From Actinostola sp. cb2023 (lineage: Eukaryota; Cnidaria; Anthozoa; Actiniaria; Actinostolidae), in assembly GCA_033675265.1 (NCBI GenBank), contig JAUJYZ010001233.1, forward strand, positions 62,001-126,000: a stretch of 64,000 bases of DNA. Direction: 5' to 3'. The notes below the pieces were generated by a model. That model was given only the letters and a program-made list of their open reading frames with translations, ran no database searches and had not been told where the DNA came from. A program made the position numbers and the translations under genes. This document shows, in pieces, positions 1 through 10,978 of the stretch. Position 1 is the first letter of the stretch; each line of letters begins with the position of its first letter.

Positions 1-369
1 ACACAAGTAGGCGGACTATTGATTTCCTTTCAATGATTTTCTAAAACTTCATTCTAGAGACGTAGATCGCTCACTAAATCTTCCACAGCAGTGCACTTGG
101 CAAAACAATAGCGATACTTCATGTTTACAAACATTAACATTGTGATGTAAATGTGCCAACCATTCCCACAAAGACTTCTCACACGTTTTGTTTCAACAGC
201 CAATCGATCTCTGGTTGGCACATCGTTGGCACATGAATGACAAAAGCTGAAGTGTCGATTATGCAAATAGGTACTTTGAAATCTGAATCCAAACGCATGC
301 GCAGACAAAATGTACACATGCTCCATTACACCACAAGGCCTCCACCAAGTTTTAATGGATAATAAGTAA
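1..369. other. Non-coding flank, nothing recognised
   Basis: No open reading frame here resembles a known protein. The long minus-strand ORF that crosses this stretch runs through the palindrome at 370-514 and looks like a chance reading frame. Confidence 0.5.
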
Positions 370-514
370 GGGTTAGAGAATAACGCGAGTGCTATATGGG
401 ATTTAGAGCTCCGAGCAGCAGATAGAAGGCCACGAGGCGCGTAGCGCCGAGTGGCCCTTCTATCAGTGCGAGGAGCTCTAAATCCCATATAGCACGAGTG
501 TTTATTCTCTAACC
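370..514. repeat. 145-bp imperfect palindrome (foldback)
   Basis: The left arm begins GGTTAGAGAATAACGCGAG and the right arm ends with its complement, CTCTAACC. The arms pair through TATATGGGATTTAGAGCTC and AGAAGGCCAC. The tip reads CACGAGGCGCGTAGCGCCG, itself a small inverted repeat around CGTAG. The arms are interrupted at matching points by short unpaired blocks (ACGCGAGTG opposite CACGAGTG). Hairpins built the same way occur elsewhere in the window (6.2, 48.5, 48.6, 56.8 kb). Confidence 0.8.
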
Positions 515-1205
515 GTTTTAGAATATAGTCATACTCACGAGAGTATTCTTTGGCTGCATGTCTGTTGCTTTCCCAAAGGAATACTGATTTCAGATGCAAA
601 TACGCTTATGCAAAGCTGTTCAGTTGTGTGTAACTTGGAGCCGGTGAAGATGAATAACCGAAGCTTGAGGCTTAATACAAGCTTGCAACGCTAGAAATTA
701 CCGGTATTTGTTGTGGAAATGAAGAGCAGCAATCTCAAAGTTTCCTCAAGCCAGTTAGAATGGACGAAATTGAAAAACGAGAGAAATAATTAATGGACAC
801 CAAAGAAAACTCAAGCACGATGTGGACATTAATATATTGAAAGATTGGGCTAACTATATCGCAATAATCATACGGAGAACTTGGATGACTGATGTATATA
901 CGTACATCGATCTACACTTCTTGTTGAACTGAACATGGACTGGAAACTCGTTTGTGATTTCATTTTGAAGAGTAAGTGACTCGCTACGTTTCTTTAGTGT
1001 TTAGTAAAGTTATGATCTGTATTTCTGTACCATTTTTCGTGTATAAATCTATAGCTAGCTGCTACGAATCCAAATAACTGTCGATTTATTGGATTATGAT
1101 ATAATATTTGAATAGTATTTCTCAAACTCATTAATTATTCATGAGGTAACCAGCCAATCCGGTGCATCAAATCCGGTCACATGATGGACCTGGAAACCCC
1201 GGAAA

Positions 1206-1332
1206 GTCCGCTCAAGAGTACTTTGAAATGCATTTCAAAGTCCAAGGACTTTGAAATAATTTCAAAGTCCAAGGACTTTGAAATGATGGATTTCAAAGTC
1301 CAAGGACTTTGAAATGATTTCAAAGTACTCTT
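1206..1332. repeat. Tandem array of AAAGTCC/GGACTTT palindromes
   Basis: The unit TTTCAAAGTCCAAGGACTTT is near-palindromic and occurs three times with spacers of a few bases, bounded by AGTACTTTGAAAT and ATTTCAAAGTACT. A further half-copy lies at 1504-1545. The stretch can fold into alternative hairpins. No protein is encoded. Confidence 0.75.
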
Positions 1333-1624
1333 TCCTGAGTTCTTATCCCTCATATAACAATCATCGGGACCTTGGACAGAGTACCACTCTGTCCAAATGA
1401 GATTAAATCTGAAAGCAGGCTCTACTTCATGCTACTCAAGAGTCCAACACATGTGGGATATTATTTATATACGATGTACTCGACTCTGCAAGGAGAAATA
1501 TTTCTAAGTCCAAGGACTTTGAAATTTTTTCAAGGTACTCTAGAGAATAATTTACATATTATACAAATCAACTTACAACAACATCAACTTTCATTTTAAT
1601 TATTACTCAGTGTGATTTAGCAAT

Positions 1625-2080
1625 TCACTTATAGTTATTTATTATTACGTTACAGTGACCATCAATATTAATAGTATTCGTTCTTTTCGGCTCGACTGGC
1701 CCATGTGCAGCATAACTGGATACCTCAATTGCCTGATGCTCTACATTTATGGGCATGAAACTCATATTATTAATAATGCCGCAATCAAAAGATGGCAAAT
1801 CACTATCATCAAAATCATCACTTACATTTGGCAACCAGTTATATTCTAAAACATTTCCCCTTACATCTGTCTCACTTTTATCCTGACAAACTTTCCTGGT
1901 TTGAACAGGTCCCAAAATATTAGATACTCTCACTTGTTGTACATAACTGGATTTCTCATACTGAAAAAGTGCATTCGAAACGTGACCCGTACGGTCTCTG
2001 ATTAGTTTTTCTTCCACATTATTATTAAACAGCTTGGAAGCACACGACACACGCAAGCTGTGGCTTGTTTTTCTCTAAGT
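1625..2080 (-). pseudogene. Tyrosine recombinase C-terminal fragment (Crypton/DUF3504-like)
   Basis: Reading leftwards from about 2080, the frame shows the catalytic C-terminal half of a tyrosine recombinase: an HSLR box (the His-x-x-Arg pair), then an LFNNNVEEKLIRDRTGH stretch with the second catalytic His, then ALFQYEKSS with the expected nucleophile Tyr. This is followed by the loose, Asn-rich tail common in animal Crypton-derived proteins. There is no room for the first catalytic Arg or the core-binding domain: a stop lies just upstream of HSLR and no matching frame continues to the right. It is therefore a 5'-truncated copy or a last exon of a spliced gene. A KIAA1958/ZMYM-type host gene derived from a Crypton is possible but less likely. 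Confidence 0.65.
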
Positions 2081-2313
2081 ACCTATTGCTTGGCAAAGAT
2101 TAGGAAGGATACTCCCTAGAGTGTGAACACCTACTACACAATTCTTGAATGCCATTTTCTCGCCAAATGGCTGAAAATAAAACGCTTTCTCACGTACTTC
2201 AGGCTTTAGATGTTGTACTAGCTCAAAGTACTTATTATAAATCTTACACAAGTGAAGTTTCAGCTAAATCAAATTTTGAACTATTTACGTATTATAGTCC
2301 CCCTTCAAGCTTA

Positions 2314-2384
2314 TGCACCAGTCAATTGGGGGGGGGGGGGGGGGGGGGGGGGGCGTTTACCGGGGGTTTCACTTGACTGGTGCA
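2314..2384. repeat. Mini inverted-repeat unit with a 26-G homopolymer
   Basis: TGCACCAGTCAA at 2314-2325 is matched by TTGACTGGTGCA at 2373-2384. Between them is an uninterrupted run of 26 G (2328-2353) followed by CGTTTACCGGGGGTTTC. The run length should be treated as approximate, because homopolymers are error-prone in assemblies. Confidence 0.7.
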
Positions 2385-2575
2385 TTACTACATGGCAATT
2401 TATTGATTATCCACAAGGTGTATAACTTTACATTAATGTATTAAGCTTATATTTTTTTATTATATTTACTGTAATCAATCATGAAAGCTGTACTGTCTGC
2501 GCAACTACTGGCTACTACAACTCACCATCAATATGCCAGCAAAAATTAGGTCCACTTGAAACATAGTTCCTTCGT

Positions 2576-3013
2576 CTAAGCCGTCTCTTTGCCCTCTTTT
2601 CTACTCCATTTGGATCGATTTCTTTCATTTAATAGCGTTTGAACCACGCTACGAGGAATATGCATATGATGTCTAAGTCTAAATACATGCCAAATATACC
2701 TATAGCCAGCCAATTCTCCTGCTCCTTGAATCTCCCGTTTAATTGTTTCTCTGACTATATCTATATCATAATGATTTCCCCTTCTCTTCAGATCCAGTTC
2801 CTGTAGTTTCCTCTTCAGTGTCCTCACGCTCATAGACACACCATGATGTTTGTTCAGTAAACTAACAATATCTTTGTAGCGATATCCGCGGTGAAAGTAC
2901 ATCTTAATAAACACAGTAATATCTTTGTCATCTTTGTTGACTTGTGTCCCACAGGAAGGACAGAAGTTTGCATCTAAGAGAGTAATATTTCCTCCACATC
3001 CAGTACAAAACAT
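2576..3013 (-). pseudogene. Zinc-ribbon plus helix-turn-helix N-terminal domain of a transposase-like protein
   Basis: The 145-residue frame starts MFCTGCGG, and two CxxC knuckles (CTGC and CPSC, about 15 residues apart) form a zinc ribbon. Next comes a helix-turn-helix region (FHRGYRYKDIVSLLNKHHG ... SVRTLKRKLQELDL) and a second domain (AGELAGYRYIWHVFRLRHHM). From memory, this arrangement begins a family of animal proteins whose C-terminal half is an rve-type integrase core. No integrase core follows: the frame stops at 2576 and the sequence below is AT-rich non-coding. I read it as a 3'-truncated element gene, or a first exon. Confidence 0.5.
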
Positions 3014-3117
3014 GTTGGAATTCGAAGAGAGGAAAAGTGGATGGCTAGGCTACCAAGCACTGATGAGTCGTCGAACCCAGCCTTCGCTCGCACCCTGCGC
3101 GCGCAGTGTTTTATGTC

Positions 3118-3308
3118 CTTATTTGCCGCAACTCGTCTTATTTGCAGCAACTCGTTTTATTTGCAGCAACTCGTTTTATTTGCAGCAACTCGTTTTATTT
3201 GCAGCAACTCGTTTTTTATTTGCAGCAACTCGTCTTATTTGCAGCAACTCGTTTTTTATTTGCAGCAACTCGTCTTATTTGCAGCAACTTGTCTTATTTG
3301 CAGCGTGT
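3118..3308. repeat. 20-bp minisatellite (TTATTTGCAGCAACTCGTNT)
   Basis: About nine to ten head-to-tail copies of a 19-22-bp unit, TTATTTGCAGCAACTCG with a variable run of T. The three overlapping plus-strand ORFs here are just this unit read in each frame. Confidence 0.9.
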
Positions 3309-3827
3309 CCCCTATGGGCCACCGTAATGTAGGGGTTACAAACAAATTTCATGAATATTTAATCATGCAACAATCTCAAGTAAACACATTCTCAGGTATA
3401 TTAAGGCATGGTTCTAAGGCGACCACGCCCATAAAACTATAAGGGGGTTGTAATTTGCTTTCGTTTTATTGCAGAAGCTTGTGTTCAGGATTAAATGTAT
3501 AGATGAGCAGATTGTACATATTTATGAAGTCAGTTAGCATGGCAACAATACATTTGACCTTTTAACCCGAATTTCAGAAAATAAGATTCAAGGCTTACGT
3601 AGAATCGCACAACGTTAGTATATTGGAGTAGAAGATAGTGAAAATAATACAGTTTACAATGCTGTTCATCAGGATAATTGGATATTTTGTAAATATATAA
3701 TTACAGAGTCGTAAATCGAGAGTATCAAATTTCATTTTCGCGTTGATCACCCTTCGCATTACTTTTTCCAACTTATCCAATTAGACCAATAAACTAGGTA
3801 GTAAGTCTATTTAATTTTCAATTAAAT
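3309..3827. other. AT-rich spacer, no feature recognised
   Basis: No coding similarity or repeat structure that I can support. Confidence 0.4.
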
Positions 3828-4225
3828 CCATGAAGCGCAACTATTCCTACCACCCCACCCCACCCTTCTATGGACCTAAGTACTACACAGGTACACCACT
3901 ACAACAATCCCGCCGAAATACACCTCTCTCTCATCCCCTCCCAAATACACAACCCTTCCCCTGTATGCACACATATCCCTGGCCTAACATACAGAACACG
4001 CGCTTAAACAATACCCTCCCCCTATCTCTTTACCACGACTCCATGAAGCGCAGCTATCCCTACCACCCCACCCCACCCCACCCTCCTACGAACCAAAGCA
4101 CTACACACAACCCTTCCCCTGTATGCACACATATCTCTGGCCTAACATACAGAACACGCGCTTAAACCACACCCTCCCCCCTCCAATCTCTTCACCACGA
4201 CTCCGTGAAGCGCAACCCCTCACCC
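3828..4225. repeat. Pyrimidine/C-rich tandem repeat, about 190 bp per unit
   Basis: The landmark CCACGACTCCATGAAGCGC recurs near 3828 (partial), 4017 and 4196. CTGGCCTAACATACAGAACA recurs at about 3980 and 4138. The plus-strand ORFs across it are Pro/Thr/Ser-rich and reflect base composition, not a protein. Confidence 0.75.
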
Positions 4226-6110
4226 CCTACCCCATCTTGTCTCAATGCAATTCAACACACACACAGCCCTTCCTCTCTATGCACACATAAACATATACAC
4301 TATCCTTCCATACAAAACGTACGCTTTGACAAACCGTTTGTTTTGTCTATGTTCCTTTCTTTCTGTTTCATTAACTCACGCTACATTACTGCACCAAATC
4401 AGGCCTATCATTATCTCGATCCGATTTCACCCATCTCCAACCGTCTCTCTCAAGTTACCATTCCAGCGTCCATTCCTCAAATTTCTTCGACCCCTCCCCA
4501 TGTATATCGCATTACATTTGAACTCCGACATGGATCGCCAGCAACACAACTAAGCCATTCGCCCTCAAGTTCATCGCACAGAAATTTGTGTCACATCCGG
4601 GATTTTATCCTAATTATATGCTAGACCCATTCCCATTACGGCACTCGGCCACTCGATCTTCGTACAATTTACAGTAAAATCGAAGAAAGTCAATGTTAAG
4701 GCTGTCATTTAAAAATGAACCAGTGATCTACGACTGAAATTGTAACAACGGAATACAAAATACTTGCGACTGAAGTTTACTTGCCAAGTTATCGATTGTA
4801 AATATCCTTTCGTCCTCTAGCGACTTTTTCAGGGTGAATGTCAGGTCTCCGTAGTGTTCGAATGTATGGGATTTCATCATGCCAGCAGTTCGATCGATTC
4901 CTGTTGCTCAGCCTTGCGAAATACAATAATTGTAACACTTGAATTTTGGTGCCCCGACATAGCTGGATTGCTTCCAATATCAAGCTTTCTTCCATACCAA
5001 TGTTCACTAGCGACTTTTCTTGAAGTTCTGTTTTATACCAACGAAGCGAAGCAGTCGAAAATGTCAAATTACGAGGCGAATTTTAGCTTCAAATCACTTC
5101 CATCGGCTGCCATTTTCCTCTGACCTTGCAGCCTAGCCTCCATTGCTATAGCTACAGAAATATAAGCACCAGTTTCTTTTTTTACCACGGACCGAAATAA
5201 GCCGCGAAGTAATGGGAATTTATGACATTGGGCGAGCGTTTGGCCGGGCGGGAACTGGGTTCCAATTTAAGAGAATAACCCGCGAATTTCACTATAAGCT
5301 CCCAATAAAAGCTTTTCCCACCAAATTTTCGATACATTTTCTATTTTAGGAAAAAACTCTGAGATTTAAATAAGGATCGTGTATCGTTTCTTCAAATGCA
5401 ACGTATTTTAAGGATATGACCGATTTGTATGGGTAATTCTGTGCGATGTATAGGCCCTTTGCCCAAACCAAGTACCAAGTAAGTCCTACCACCCACTCAT
5501 GAGATTGTTATACACCGCCACTTCGTTATTTGTCCTCACGTACTAGTCCTCGCGCCACGCTAGCGACGAACACGGCTCCCACCGGTACCTCGTGGTGTAT
5601 AGGGCTTGACTTCGTAGCTGGCTTAGAAGTATGAAATACATTGATCTATATCTCCACCAAGATTTCAAGCTCCCGTTGATTAACTCTTGGTGAAACGTGG
5701 TACTACTGAGTCCCCTCTCCCTCCACGGATAGTTATATTTTCTGCTACGGTCTTCCCGTTCCTTCCCTCGGTAGCCGTTGTTTGTTCTCTCGCGCGTGTC
5801 GATCGCAACGTTGCAAACATCATCAATTGCGTTCGGTTTCGTCTGTTATTTATTTTTTATTTTTGCTTGTTATCTATTCCTTCACTCTATACGTTCTGGT
5901 CGTTCTTTTTGCCTTGTCCAAAACCACCTTCCCTCCCCTCCCTACTTCGCCAGCCTCCCCTCCCCTTGCATCCTATTTTTATACCTTCCTTTATTTATTC
6001 ATCATTTTGTGTATACCAAATATTTATATATATTTTTTCATATTTTTCATTCCCTTTCTTCATTCTTTTTATCACTGATAAGAATTTAAAGAAATGATTT
6101 CTTTTTCTTT
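4226..6110. other. Non-coding; strand-biased polypyrimidine stretch at about 5840-6110
   Basis: Nothing resembles a gene. From about 5840 the plus strand is strongly pyrimidine-rich (long TTTTTATTTTT and CCCTCCCC blocks) and ends in a TATT repeat at 6125-6160. Overlapping ORFs in all three plus frames are artefacts of the low complexity. Confidence 0.45.
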
Positions 6111-6171
6111 AAATTTCTGTACCCTTTATTTATTTATTTATCTATTTATTTATTTATTCATTCATTCAATT

Positions 6172-7245
6172 AGTATAGGTAATCATACGGTTTCGAGTTC
6201 AATTTGGAATTAATTTGCACGAGTGTGTTTTTCAAAGAGTATCAAAATTGCACGAGCCCGTAGGGCGAGTGCAATTTGAGCTCTTTGAAAAACACACGAG
6301 TGTAAATTAATTCAAATTGAACGAGAAATCGTATGATTACTTATTAATAATATAGATGCAAAAATTTAGCGAAAATTAGACAGCAAAAGACACTTCATGC
6401 ACGTAGCGAAGTACTCGTTTATTTGACATTAATTATTAATAAATTAATCGACACTACAAATACAACAATCACTACATACTGATTATAGCAACCGACAGTC
6501 AGTAAGTACAAAGGCTGTTCATCGTTTTTAGAAAGTTGAAACGAGTACATAACTCTGATTTTCTCTTCCCGAAAGCTCGTGCAAAAGTTTGATCTTGAGT
6601 TTTAATTGACTGAATTCATTCACGTACTCAGAGTCAGAGAGAGAAATTCGACTAAACTTACTGTAAATCACTGGATATTCTTGATTACTTTCCTGACCAC
6701 TCAAACCAAAGTTGAATACTCATTAATTTGTAGAAGTTTGAAGTACCTTTTGCTTACAAGAGACAACAAAGTTCTTCATTTATCACGTAGTTTTCCTTTC
6801 TAGTCAAGGCTCCCCCGTCAACTTTCATGTCGAGTCTATAAAATGGTGAAAATGTTGTTTTTGGTGCTTGCTAACTCCAGAATAACAGGCAGCGAGTCCT
6901 AGCTTCTTTCGCATTCTTTCTGCCTTTTGTACTGTATAAAATGGATTTTCAGTGAGTTTGGCAGCGTTTTTGAACCCTTTATCGTCAAAGGTCCGCCATC
7001 TTGAATTTCTTGATTTTCTGAGAATTTTCTGTTGCCATGGAAACCACTGCAATGTGATGTGATTTACTGCAATGTGATTGGCTAATATCATTTTCCATTG
7101 TATTTTAGCCAATCAGGATCCTTAAAATTTTGTAATTTGCACTGGAATTACAGATTTTTGCACTGGAATTACAGATTTTTGCACTGGTGTTACACTTGAA
7201 CTGCACTGCTCTCAGCCAATCAGCATCAAGTCATTTTTGCATCTA
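6172..7245. mobile_element. Dispersed repeat A, copy 1 (hairpin head plus body with TIRs)
   Basis: About 1.07 kb that is closely similar, in the same orientation, to 54633-55660. It opens with a 165-bp palindrome (about 6178-6346: GGTAATCATACGG ... CGTATGATTAC) whose tip is GCACGAGCCCGTAGGGCGAGTGC. A body follows, bounded by TAATATAGATGCAAAAATT at about 6347 and its complement TTTTTGCATCTATATTATT at about 7236. No transposase is visible, so it is non-autonomous. The two copies differ by small indels and by loss of the hairpin tip in copy 2. Confidence 0.75.
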
Positions 7246-7469
7246 TATTATTATTTTTATTATATTATTTTTATTTCTATTCTTATTTATTCTTTTTTTT
7301 TTTTTTTTCAAATTTATTTATTTTAATCATTTTTTATCATTTATTATTTATTTTTTATTAATATATTTATTTATTTATTTATCTTTTAATTTAATTTCCA
7401 AAAAAACATTTTATCTTTTAATTTAATTTAATTTCAATTTTTAATTTTTACTTTCTTCTTCCCTCTTCT
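7246..7469. other. AT-rich low-complexity tract
   Basis: Mostly T/A homopolymer-like sequence (TTTATTTATT, a run of T at about 7290-7308). No gene. Confidence 0.6.
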
Positions 7470-8440
7470 CCTTCTTTCAATGTGTATGGATTGGATTGCA
7501 TTTGCCGCTCATTAAAATCATCCTTTTTAATCCTCATATACAGCCACTGCTCTCTCTTCCTTTCCATCAAGAGAAAATGAGGGACAGAGAGTGCATCTTG
7601 GGGGTCAAGCTGGGATATGTGAATCGTAGTTGGGCTATTTTTAGCCTGCGGACGTAAAAGAAAACTTACTTCCGTTTCGGTTTGAGTGTCAACGTGGTCA
7701 TATCTTTTGACTGTTTTGTCGATGAAACCAATTCAAAAATGAAGGAAAATGGTTTTTATTAAGCAGATACTTCGAAAAGGAAAGAGATATACTCAGATTA
7801 AAGTGACTCGCTGGGAGAAAATTCGAATTGAAAGACGACGGTTGTAATTTAATTCAATTTATTTGACAGATATCTGTCAGTTTATTTATGTAATCTCTCG
7901 TAGCACACAACAGACGTTCGTAAAGGACTATAAATTGCAGAGTTTTGAAGAAATTCCCATCGTTTTCGAAATAAATACAGTTTATTTTTAACGTTCGCCC
8001 TCCTCTGTTTGCCGCCTGAGCTTCTTTGAAATGGCTGTTGAAGTTCGGAGGGTTGTTGCTCGTTCGAAATATGTCATAAATGAGGTCAATCAGAGCCGTC
8101 GTCTTCGCTTTCAGTATCGGGCTCAAATTCATCGAAAGAATTCCAATTTTCTCCCAGCGAGTCACTTTAATCTGAGTATATCTCTTTCCTTTTCGAAGTA
8201 TCTGCTTAATAAAAACCATTTTCCTTCATTTTTGAATTGGTTTCATCGACAAAACAGTCAAAAGATATGACCACGTTGACACTCAAACCGAAACGGAAGT
8301 AAGTTTTCTTTTACGTCCGCATGCTAAAAATAGCCCAACTACGATTCACATATCCCAAGGCCATGACTGGCAGATTCACTCTCTGTCCCTCATTTTCTCT
8401 TGTTTCCATATATGTATGGGTTAAATTGCATTTGCCTACT
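7470..8440. mobile_element. Foldback element with arms of about 350 bp
   Basis: The left arm (about 7470-7835) and right arm (about 8135-8440) are inverted copies. Landmarks are GAGAAAATGAGGGACAGAGAG at 7572 against CTCTCTGTCCCTCATTTTCTC at 8380, and CTTCGAAAAGGAAAGAGATA at about 7770 against its complement at about 8185. A loop of about 300 bp lies between them. The ORFs on both strands mirror each other and show no known domain. No clear target-site duplication was found. Confidence 0.8.
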
Positions 8441-8689
8441 CTAAAAATTGAGATTGACACATTGTAGTATCAGTTAAAGTTTCATGAAAGAATCTCTCAA
8501 AGAAAAGGAAATAGACCACCCCCTCTTAATTTGCAGCATACATCCTAGAACCATGCCTTGATACCCCTGAGTTGCTGCATTTTAATACTTAGTACTGTTC
8601 AATTAGGGGAAACTAGAGAGCAGCACTCGGGGAAAAAAAAGCTAATTAACATTGTATCAAATTATCTTTAACAATTATTTCCCGAAGTG

Positions 8690-8752
8690 GAGGTGAGTAG
8701 TGGTGGATATTTACCGAGCTGCGAGTCTTCCAGGTAAATATCTACCACTACT
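8690..8752. repeat. 63-bp hairpin
   Basis: GGTGAGTAGTGGTGGATATTTACC pairs with GGTAAATATCTACCACTACTCACC around a short loop (GAGCTGCGAGTCTTCCA). It sits directly left of the inverted-repeat element at 8761. Confidence 0.85.
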
Positions 8753-8760
8753 CACCGACA

Positions 8761-9816
8761 CTGAGGTACCCTGGGTTCCAGAGGCCAAGGAGCCGAGGGG
8801 TGGTGGCCGGGAGGGATTGAGGGAGATAGAGAGGAGGACGGGCCTCTGGTGTAACGAATAACGAATCTCACTTTCATGAGTACAGATTCTGTACTCGTAA
8901 TTTCATTGGACAATTGCGAAGAGGCTGTTGTGATTGGCCATAATAAGCAGACCCATTCGTCTCACCAAAACCGGTTTCTCGGAAATCAATAACCAGCAGC
9001 GTCCAAATGGCGGACGAAGACGTGAGGGCATTTCACGAGTTCAGGAAAGCCATAAATTTCGCTTTAGAGAGCTTTCCAAACGTCGATGAATTAAAACCAA
9101 TTCAAGAAGAAGCAATTATTAGTTATCTCAAGAGACGTGAATTACTCGCTGTGCTGCCAACCGGGTATGGGAAGTCGGAAAGTCGTTGATCTTCCAAGTA
9201 ATACCGAGTGTTTCGTATCTTCACGACAAGAACTTCAACTACCCATCTAAGTCGATTATAATCGTCATATGTCCGTTGAATGCTTTAATATCATCACATC
9301 TTATAGAAGCAGATGCTTGTTCGCTGTCAGATCTAGATATCAACAAAGAAGACGTTAAACAAGGGAAATTCGGTTGTGTTTACGAGTTTTAACTCGATAT
9401 TAAAATATCGTGTTTCAATAAACGGTTATTGCATTGTATTGTATTGTATTGAATCCTGAAGCTGTGCTTGAAAACAAAGAGATTGTATCTTCGACGGCCA
9501 GATATAGAAATGCTTACTGAACACGTCCTGCAATAGCTGTTTATATTGCTTTCTTTCGAGATAATTATTTTCTTTGTTAGAGTTTCTGTCATTTGTAATT
9601 GTATCCCGACGGAGTTCGCACTTACTGCTCCACGTGAATACGAACATCAAAACATTGAAACCGGTTTTACCGGAAATACAAAACACTCATTTACATACTC
9701 AGGATCAAAGTGAGATTCGTTATTCGCTACACCAGAGGCCCGTCCTCCTCTCTCTCTCCCCCAATCCCTCCCGGCCCCCACTCCTCGGCTCCTTGGCCTC
9801 TGGAACCCAGGGTAAC
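8761..9816 (+). mobile_element. TIR element carrying a RecQ-like helicase fragment
   Basis: Inverted repeats of about 115-120 bp (about 8761-8883 and 9699-9816) share CCCTGGGTTCCAGAGGCC, GGAGCCGAGG, GGGAGGGATT and CGAATCTCACTTT. Between them are the start of a helicase gene and AT-rich sequence. Some animal DNA transposons (for example Academ-type) encode a helicase; whether this belongs there is inference. No transposase domain is visible. The duplication at the outer ends is not clear to me. Confidence 0.65.
9007..9392 (+). pseudogene. Truncated RecQ-like superfamily 2 helicase
   Basis: The frame from ATG 9007 gives a leader, then LKPIQEEAI (Q-motif region) and LAVLPTGYGKS (Walker A/motif I). 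A second frame from 9186 continues with LIFQVIP and then IIIVICPLNALISSHL (motif Ia). The two frames are split by a direct repeat just after the Walker A codons, GGAAGTCG followed by GAAAGTCG. The protein then ends at 9392, so motifs II (DExH) to VI and the RecQ zinc domain are missing. Roughly 125 of the expected 400-500 helicase residues remain. The enzyme cannot be active. Confidence 0.7.
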
Positions 9817-10978
9817 ACCGAGGGGAATAATAATAGCTATTTTAGTAATTTGTATACCACACAAGTGAATAGCCAGCCAAATATATACAATTTATATACC
9901 AGAAGAAAAGGCTAGACGTGCTCGCGAAACACCACACTATTGCACAACACTCGCAACTCGCGCTCATTGTATTGGGGTCTATTAAGGATGGGAAGAAGAG
10001 TGATCTTCGCGCCATTTCACTTCGCTGTGTCCCTTTCTATATCAGGTCAGTTAGCCCAAAATTCCTATCCGGAGGCCATTTATGGACTCCAAAACCCCCA
10101 ATCTCATTCCCAATCTCATTCCCAATCTCATTCTCAATCTCATTCCTTATTATTATACTGTACTAACTTGTACGACTACGGTCCGATATTCCTTGGATGC
10201 TAAACGTTGGCGCTTTGCCTCAACGCCGGGGCATTCGCCCACACCACACGTTTAATCTGGTTTGGTATATAGCTGCCAGTTCGAGCCCCAGAGGGATTCA
10301 GGACCTGGCTTAACTTCATGTAATATATATATATAGCATGCACCCGCTAACGCTAGAGTTCCCATGGGTAATTTGTTGTATTTCTGCACTGGTCACCTCC
10401 TGGCTAACCCCAGTTTGTTTTCCCATGTAATCAACCCATAATATTATATTCTCCTTTTTGTCAGAGTTGGTGTGTAGATGTCTTGTAGGTGTGTTCTTCG
10501 CAAATGGGCTAGAACAAATGCGAAAACGGAACGTGTCAATTATGACTCTCAATACCATAGAAAAGCCAAACTGGATGAAGAAAACCGGGATTAGCAAGAA
10601 GGTGACAGTAGAGACCCAGCAACAAACTGGGGGAGTTATTTAGGAACCCCTTTTTCAAAACTGACACCCTTCGCCAACCGGCAAAAATGAAAGGTTTTTT
10701 TATTTTATTATTTATTATTTTTATTATTATTTTTATTATTTTTATTTTCTATTCATTCATTCATTTCTTTTCTTTCTTTTTCTTTTTGTTACGAGTGATG
10801 TCCACAGAGGATGTTATTATTACATCAAGTTCAGTCTTTACCTCATCATACTGCCTCTGAAGGCCCTCAAAGAAAATACTACCTGTTCTTTGAATTCATC
10901 TTGTAAATTAATTTATTTATTCGTGCTATTCCTTTTATTTTTACTATCGCATTGTGAATAATGCATCAGTTTAACATC
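9817..10978. other. Non-coding; 12-bp CAATCTCATTCC array at about 10099-10146
   Basis: Four head-to-tail copies of CAATCTCATTCC lie at about 10099-10146. AT-rich low complexity follows at 10690-10790. No ORF resembles a known protein. Confidence 0.5.

Noticed and set aside
54..599. 181-codon minus-strand ORF as a gene
   Set aside because: It crosses the 145-bp palindrome and shows no domain; the length is explained by the hairpin composition.
3041..3442. Leu/Phe/Cys-rich ORFs as a secreted or membrane protein
   Set aside because: They are a 20-bp minisatellite read in several frames.
5687..6097. Membrane protein from the hydrophobic plus-strand ORF
   Set aside because: Three overlapping frames are all open because of pyrimidine bias; no family resemblance.
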